Shown in pieces: positions 55,464 to 59,495 of a DNA stretch of 59,495 nt. The position numbers and the translations under genes were made by a program. The stretch spans positions 1-59,495 of the forward strand of contig CAIRAY010000019.1 of assembly GCA_903876665.1 (NCBI GenBank), written 5' to 3'. Position 1 is the first letter of the stretch, and each line of letters opens with the position of its first letter. The notes beneath the pieces are model-generated. The model had not been told where the DNA came from. It saw nothing but the letters and a program-made list of their open reading frames with translations, and ran no database searches. Origin of the DNA: an uncultured Fibrobacterota bacterium (lineage in GTDB: Bacteria; Fibrobacterota; Fibrobacteria; Fibrobacterales; Fibrobacteraceae).

Positions 55464-56020
55464 ATAAGATAAGAATGAAAAAATCTCGAATGATCGCAAT
55501 CACATTGATCGGCGTCGCAGAAGGATCCTATGAATTTAAATGCGATTCTGTTCCGTTCGTAGTTGGATACATTCAAGAAAATCTAAAGGAAAAGGAGGAT
55601 TTAGAATATTCAGTCAGGCTCAAATTATATCAAAGAGGCATCCATGTGATCGCAGTTCTTGACGACGATTGTGCCATAGGAGGTCTCATGGGGAGCGTCA
55701 TTGATTGGTCAACGACCCCAATTATCCCATGTGAAAAACACGCACGTTCCAAGCTGAAAGATTTAATGACCCACACTGAATTATCTGGGTTGAATAAATT
55801 CGTCGAAAGATACAACCGACACATACGAGTGCTTAGGTCGCTTCATAAAGACGAAGGAGCTTCTGAAATATCATACCCAACTTCGCCTGAAGAATTTGAC
55901 GCTGTCGGCGACGCTCTGATAACGGCTGCCAGGTTAAATTTCCCAACAATGGTGTTGGCTGAGGCCATCGCGGAAATGCTTGAGTTGAATCAAGAATTCA
56001 GAGAACGATTCGATGGTTGA
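55460..56020 (+). CDS. Island protein of unknown function (186 aa)
   Basis: Overlaps the preceding gene by four bases and has a very good GGAGGAA ribosome site. The sequence is of mixed alpha/beta type with no family I recognise. SCRITIGVAEGSY-like openings are absent; the visible text is MKKSRMIAITLIGVAEGSYE and VRLKLYQRGIHVIAVLDDD. It could be a partner of the 104-residue protein, given translational coupling. Function unknown. Confidence 0.6.
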   Translation: MNKIRMKKSRMIAITLIGVAEGSYEFKCDSVPFVVGYIQENLKEKEDLEYSVRLKLYQRGIHVIAVLDDDCAIGGLMGSVIDWSTTPIIPCEKHARSKLKDLMTHTELSGLNKFVERYNRHIRVLRSLHKDEGASEISYPTSPEEFDAVGDALITAARLNFPTMVLAEAIAEMLELNQEFRERFDG

Positions 56021-56097
56021 TTAAATTCGTGACATGGGCGACACACACGCACCGAGAGCTGAATATTGCCATATATATCAACAATATAAGGGAATCC

Positions 56098-56379
56098 ATG
56101 GTATCAGAAGCGCAATACAAACACATTTGGCTTGTGAAATACTCGATAGAAGTGCCACCGGAAACTAACCTAGAATTCCTTGACGTTGTCAATCCATTTG
56201 CATCGTGTAAAATGGAGGTGATTGATCGTGAAATTCGGAACTGCATGGCTCAAATTCGAGTTGTAGTTTCAGGCACAAAAGAGCTGGAATTATTTGGGGC
56301 CTGTCACTCAGTAATATTTTGCTTTGGCTCCTTCACCATTTGTGGAAAATTGAGGTGGGAACTTGTTGGATATAAGTGA
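56098..56379 (+). CDS. Island protein of unknown function (93 aa)
   Basis: The ATG at 56098 is chosen because AAGGGA precedes it at the right distance; a TTG at 56017 would extend the frame to 120 residues and overlap the previous gene. The text is beta-rich (YKHIWLVKYSIEVPP, IRVVVSGTKELELFG). No family recognised; it may belong to the preceding operon. Confidence 0.5.
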   Translation: MVSEAQYKHIWLVKYSIEVPPETNLEFLDVVNPFASCKMEVIDREIRNCMAQIRVVVSGTKELELFGACHSVIFCFGSFTICGKLRWELVGYK

Positions 56380-56635
56380 TATCTATCTGCTGCCTCACTG
56401 AACGTCAATATCACATAGCAATATGGTCTAGGGGGTCAGTACGATATTGAGTCGATGCGCCCCCCCATTGACTTCGAATGGGTGGGTAATGTAGGCAAGC
56501 CCGCAATGGTCGAGTTGTGTGTTCCAATTCCATGTCCTCTGGCCAAGGACTGGGGGTGGGTCCGGGTGCCAATCACAATTAGGAAGCGACGGTTTGAAAT
56601 CACGAATTCAAATCGAGCTGGTTTTTCCTCCTGAA
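56380..56635. other. Non-coding stretch in the island
   Basis: No gene can be supported. It contains a G/C-run region (GGGGGTC at 56432 area and CCCCCCC at 56461-56467) that may form local structure. A frame of 85 residues from 56519 lacks a ribosome site and any recognisable text. Confidence 0.4.
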
Positions 56636-56668
56636 ACCGGGATTAGGCGCATAACTTACCCAGGTAAC
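56636..56668 (+). repeat. Island motif, copy 5
   Basis: ACCGGG, ATTA, GGCGCATAACTTA, then CCCAGGTAAC. The most diverged copy downstream of the core. It lies about 130 bases before the second recombinase gene, farther from its gene than the other four copies. Confidence 0.75.
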
Positions 56669-56796
56669 GTAGGTAAAGATCAATCGCGATTCAATGAAAA
56701 TAGCCGACAAATCGCAAACGAGCGGGCTGTCAAAACCAAAAAATCATCCGGGTTCCGGGCAAGAAAGCGGACATAAATAAATTCATCGAGGTTACT

Positions 56797-57747
56797 ATGG
56801 GACATAATCCGTTTATACCGTCAATAACTGCGACATCGAACACAATCACCTTTGGTCTGATCGTCGACAACTACCTTGCATCGCTGAACGCACGTGGAGC
56901 CGTTTGCGGTCGCTCTATGGCCCGAATCCTCGGATCAGCAAAGGAATCCATTGGCGAAGCCGTTCCAGCCTCGCAGGTGTCTCCTGAAGCCGTTTGCAAA
57001 TGGCTCGGTGTAATCTGGGGAAGAGGATCGGAGGCCATGGCAGATAGGGCACGGGCTTACTTATCCGCAGCATTCAATCACTCGATGCAGTACGATTACA
57101 GAAATCCGAGCAATCACCATGGAATCAAGGAAAATCCTGTTTCGCTGATCCAGTCCACAAACGCCAGTTCGCATGTTCGTAACAGGATTGCCAGCAAGCA
57201 GGAACTTTCCTCATTCATTTCTAGAATCGAAAGTGACCTGGAACACCCTGCTGCAAGGGCTTTACTGATTTCGTTACTGGTTGGATGCCGCATAGAGGAG
57301 GCCGCCAACCTCACCGTGAAATCATTTAACATTTCCGAAAAATCACTGTACTGGGATAAGACCAAGACCGGAGTCAGCCATAAGATCGGTATTGGAAACA
57401 AGGTTGCCGGATTGCTCCGGTTATGGAGTGCTGAGAAATCTGATGATGATTACATTTTTCCGAGTCAGACAAACCCGCGGAGGGCTGTGTCAGCGGATAC
57501 AATTCTAAAGTATTTCGGACGTATGAGATTCGTTAGCGCAACACCACGCGACTTTTGTCGCCGTTCATTTGCGTCCTGGGCACAAGCCGCTGGGTTGACA
57601 CGAGAAATGATCGATCTGATCCAATGCCATCAGGTTCGGTCGATAGCTACACGCCACTACGATCGCTATAAATTCACTGAGGATGGCATTCAAGCAATAT
57701 CGAAAGCGTTGAATGCATGGGAAAACTGGATTGAATGCATTATTTGA
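56797..57747 (+). CDS. Tyrosine recombinase
   Basis: 316 residues: core-binding domain (about 20-125) and catalytic domain. GCRIEEA has the first catalytic Arg (165), DKTKTG the Lys (188 or 190), RDFCRRSFAS the second Arg (255, with Asp252 where His is usual), IQCHQV His278 and ATRHYDRYK the Tyr288 nucleophile. All essential residues are plausible. It is shorter and unlike the first recombinase. GAGG precedes its ATG. It may act on a different site, or belong to a second element nested in the island. Confidence 0.88.
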   Translation: MGHNPFIPSITATSNTITFGLIVDNYLASLNARGAVCGRSMARILGSAKESIGEAVPASQVSPEAVCKWLGVIWGRGSEAMADRARAYLSAAFNHSMQYDYRNPSNHHGIKENPVSLIQSTNASSHVRNRIASKQELSSFISRIESDLEHPAARALLISLLVGCRIEEAANLTVKSFNISEKSLYWDKTKTGVSHKIGIGNKVAGLLRLWSAEKSDDDYIFPSQTNPRRAVSADTILKYFGRMRFVSATPRDFCRRSFASWAQAAGLTREMIDLIQCHQVRSIATRHYDRYKFTEDGIQAISKALNAWENWIECII

Positions 57748-57762
57748 ATCGAGCTAGCAAAA

Positions 57763-57798
57763 GGTAAAGTCAAGCTCACGCCTGAGCTTGACTTTACC
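57763..57798. terminator. Perfect 16-bp hairpin between convergent genes
   Basis: GGTAAAGTCAAGCTCA (57763-57778), loop CGCC and its exact complement (57783-57798). TTTT follows on the minus strand and no T run on the plus strand. It would terminate the leftward gene and could act for both. Confidence 0.75.
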
Positions 57799-57838
57799 GA
57801 AGGAATCCAGAAGCATTTGTCCTAGAATCTTGCATTGA

Positions 57839-58327
57839 TTAAGAATTAGTCACGTCTATCAGCCCTGGTATAATGAGGGAATCAATCAGCGCCACTACTT
57901 CAGGGCGTACAATTTGATCAATTTGATCAAGATCTATGGAAGAATTCATGGAAAGCGACACAGCTTCATCATATTCTTGCAATGCATAATATGCTAAGGA
58001 AAAGACTTCTGGATACAAATCATCTAATTCACAGCAATCTCCCCAGGGTTGGGGGATGATGTTGTTGTCGGCTGCAGGTGCAAAACCAATGCTCATGCTC
58101 ACGTTGGGCAAATGCTTTCGATATTTTACAATTTCTAATAAAGGATAAACCCGGTAATCAAAGCTGTGTCCAGAAGAAAGATGGATCTCTTTCCCGAAGA
58201 AATTATTATCCAGGAATTTCTTTTCGACATGCTCATTGGATGAACTGCCGGTGTCTTTTGTTTTGCTGCAAAACGATACAATTGCTGGCATAACTGGGTT
58301 GTTGGTTGTTTCGTTTGATGTATTCAT
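57839..58327 (-). CDS. Island protein of unknown function (162 aa)
   Basis: A soluble acidic protein with no family recognised. Visible text: MSIGFAPAADNNIIPQPWG in the middle and VVALIDSLIIPGLIDVTNS at the end. AAGGA lies eight bases before the start. It is downstream of, and co-directional with, the Api92-like gene but 292 bases away, so it likely has its own promoter. Confidence 0.6.
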   Translation of the reverse strand: MNTSNETTNNPVMPAIVSFCSKTKDTGSSSNEHVEKKFLDNNFFGKEIHLSSGHSFDYRVYPLLEIVKYRKHLPNVSMSIGFAPAADNNIIPQPWGDCCELDDLYPEVFSLAYYALQEYDEAVSLSMNSSIDLDQIDQIVRPEVVALIDSLIIPGLIDVTNS

Positions 58328-58574
58328 TTGATTATCCTTGTTTATGTTTGTTACCTTAAATTCATTTATTCAATATTTGATTCCAAGCAATCCATGAAAT
58401 TATTTAATGAAATTTATGTGCACTGTCTTCAAAAGATGATGCGACAAAAATTGCCACTGAGTATTCAGGGAATTATTATCAGTAAATAGGATCATGGTGA
58501 TCAAAAAAGACCAGGCGCGAGCTATAGTGGCTGGATTGATTTTTACCGGAGACCATGGCTGTCAACTCGGTCGC

Positions 58575-58620
58575 TGAGGAATGAGATCAGGGGCATTGAC
58601 AGCCCCGTCCTCATCTCATT
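58575..58620. terminator. Imperfect hairpin after the Api92-like gene
   Basis: AATGAGAT (58580-58587) pairs with ATCTCATT (58613-58620), and GGGGC (58590-58594) with GCCCC (58602-58606). TGAGGA/TCCTCA offers an alternative pairing. It begins at the stop codon of the leftward gene. No T run is present, so it may only slow transcription or protect the mRNA end. Confidence 0.4.
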
Positions 58621-59348
58621 TAAAATGGTAGATCATCAGGTAATGGCGATGAGTCCCCGTTAGTTCCAAACATTGGGCGAAGGTAATCGACAACCGGGGA
58701 GATTGGCTTGTAGGGGTAGCCCTCTCCGCCATCCAGCTCCATGAGCATCAATATTGTCTCATCAGGTTCTTTTTCGTCGTCATTCTCAAGGTCATCAATT
58801 TGGTATTTGCTAAGGACGACACCATCCCGAAAGCCCATCCATCCGAGAAAATCCCTCGAATTTTCCACGTACGTCAATAAAAAAACTAGCTGAGGGAACA
58901 TCTTCGATGCAGTCAAAATAGGTTGTGAAATTACGGAGTCTCTGGTTAAGTAAAGGTAACGCAATTTTTCGGGTAATGTGAAAACTGAATCGTAGCTCTT
59001 GCAATCCCATATTTTTGAAAGGTTTGTTACGCTCCACTCTCGCCAGCTCGTTGTCCCATAGCTGGTTTTGGCGTAATCCAACACGGATTGCTCATCCAGG
59101 GTTCCACATTCTCGGAGAATAAAGGACTGCTCCGCTTCGTTAAGTTGATAACCTCGAATTGCGTTTTCTCCGAGCCAATAATCGATCGCTTCCAAAAATT
59201 TTGGCATGCCAATAAATGAATGGAACGAAAATCCTTTGCGAGTCCTTTCTCTCGTGATCCTGCCGATATTCTCTTCCATCATAATCTGAAAAAGTGTGAC
59301 CTGATCTGCGGGACCTGTAATGGTCAAGCGATTTGTGATATTGAACAT
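58620..59348 (-). CDS. Api92-like protein with ferredoxin-like fold (DUF1281 type)
   Basis: 242 residues. The start MFNITNRLTITGPADQV and the middle YGTTSWREWSVTNLSKIWDC resemble the Api92/DUF1281 family, in which NxxxITG opens the protein and a YGxxxWxxW-x-WGTKWDA block follows. These proteins are encoded by phages, plasmids and integrative elements; no function is established. The usual GTKWDA reads LSKIWDC here. AGGAG lies before the ATG. Here it is 292 bases from the next leftward gene. Confidence 0.72.
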   Translation of the reverse strand: MFNITNRLTITGPADQVTLFQIMMEENIGRITRERTRKGFSFHSFIGMPKFLEAIDYWLGENAIRGYQLNEAEQSFILRECGTLDEQSVLDYAKTSYGTTSWREWSVTNLSKIWDCKSYDSVFTLPEKLRYLYLTRDSVISQPILTASKMFPQLVFLLTYVENSRDFLGWMGFRDGVVLSKYQIDDLENDDEKEPDETILMLMELDGGEGYPYKPISPVVDYLRPMFGTNGDSSPLPDDLPF

Positions 59349-59411
59349 TTATAACTCCTTTTTTGTTTTCTCCTCTCAAATTATTTGATCCAAATCACTA
59401 CTGTCCAAAAC

Positions 59412-59441
59412 AACCTAGCTTAGCCGGCTAGGTTTTCTTTT
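59412..59441 (+). terminator. Terminator-like hairpin at the right edge
   Basis: AACCTAGC pairs with GCTAGGTT (59427-59434) around seven bases, followed by TTTTCTTTTTT on the plus strand. No plus-strand gene precedes it in the window, so it may end a small RNA or, on the minus strand, a gene beyond the edge. Confidence 0.55.
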
Positions 59442-59495
59442 TTGCCTAAATTCGCTTATTTTCACCTTCCGTTAGAAAGTACCCCCTCCCCCAAA

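Noticed and set aside
56430..56600. A tRNA-like or structured RNA near the G/C runs
   Set aside because: Fragments such as GTGTGTTCCAATTC look like a T arm, but no acceptor stem or anticodon arm could be formed.
53739..56668. Integron attC sites
   Set aside because: The repeats contain GCATAAC, which only partly fits the RYYYAAC core; they lack the paired inverse core and the long palindromic body of attC, and neither recombinase shows the integron-specific insert.
56519..56776. 85-residue plus-strand frame as a gene
   Set aside because: It crosses motif copy 5, has no ribosome-binding site and its composition looks random.
1..59495. CRISPR array, IS element or rRNA
   Set aside because: No regularly spaced direct repeats, transposase frames or rRNA-like sequence were seen.

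Overview
The window looks like chromosomal DNA of a free-living, Gram-negative bacterium of the FCB group, most likely a member of Fibrobacterota. The reasons are inferential: a lipoprotein endoglucanase of family GH45, a mitochondrial-type aconitase, a complete Rnf complex, and recurrent promoters of the form TAnnTTTG, the -7 element known from Bacteroidota. No rRNA gene is present to settle the taxonomy.

Layout. 1-139 is the 5' end of a group IIC intron (minus strand) sitting just behind the terminator of the GH45 gene (177-1283). 1571-13243 holds a large duplicated membrane protein and a three-gene phosphorelay cluster (two hybrid histidine kinases and a REC-HPt protein). 13218-26109 is one leftward operon of eleven genes: rnfB, a 1021-residue PFOR-shaped protein, rnfCDGEA, a 63-residue Cys-rich membrane protein, korAB, and a 585-residue PFOR-shaped protein that ends in a ferredoxin domain. 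26217-51034 is mostly housekeeping and envelope genes: TcdA, an EVE protein, an acyl-CoA synthetase, three tandem paralogous secreted proteins, IlvD, aconitase, a glycosyltransferase-like membrane protein, a MATE transporter, Lgt, a NUDIX hydrolase, a lipoprotein, a release-factor-like protein, a GGDEF regulator, a SulP transporter, Ffh, HipBA, a secreted glycoside hydrolase and an acyltransferase. A tRNA-Gly (51048-51120) marks the left border of a mobile island that continues to the right edge: two tyrosine recombinases, an excisionase-like protein, a RadC-like and a SpoVG-like protein, an Api92-like protein and several unknown small genes. Five copies of a short intergenic motif lie between these small genes.

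How the genes work together. The 13-26 kb operon joins 2-oxoacid oxidation (KorAB reduces ferredoxin) to the Rnf ion pump (oxidises ferredoxin, reduces NAD+). Two large proteins derived from pyruvate:ferredoxin oxidoreductase appear to have lost thiamine-diphosphate chemistry and are the best candidates here for an undescribed system, perhaps an adaptor between Kor and Rnf.

Gene expression. Many core genes have a TATCTTTG- or TATAAT-like box ending only 4-5 bases before the start codon and no Shine-Dalgarno sequence, so leaderless mRNAs appear common. Genes inside operons and in the mobile island instead carry Shine-Dalgarno sites.
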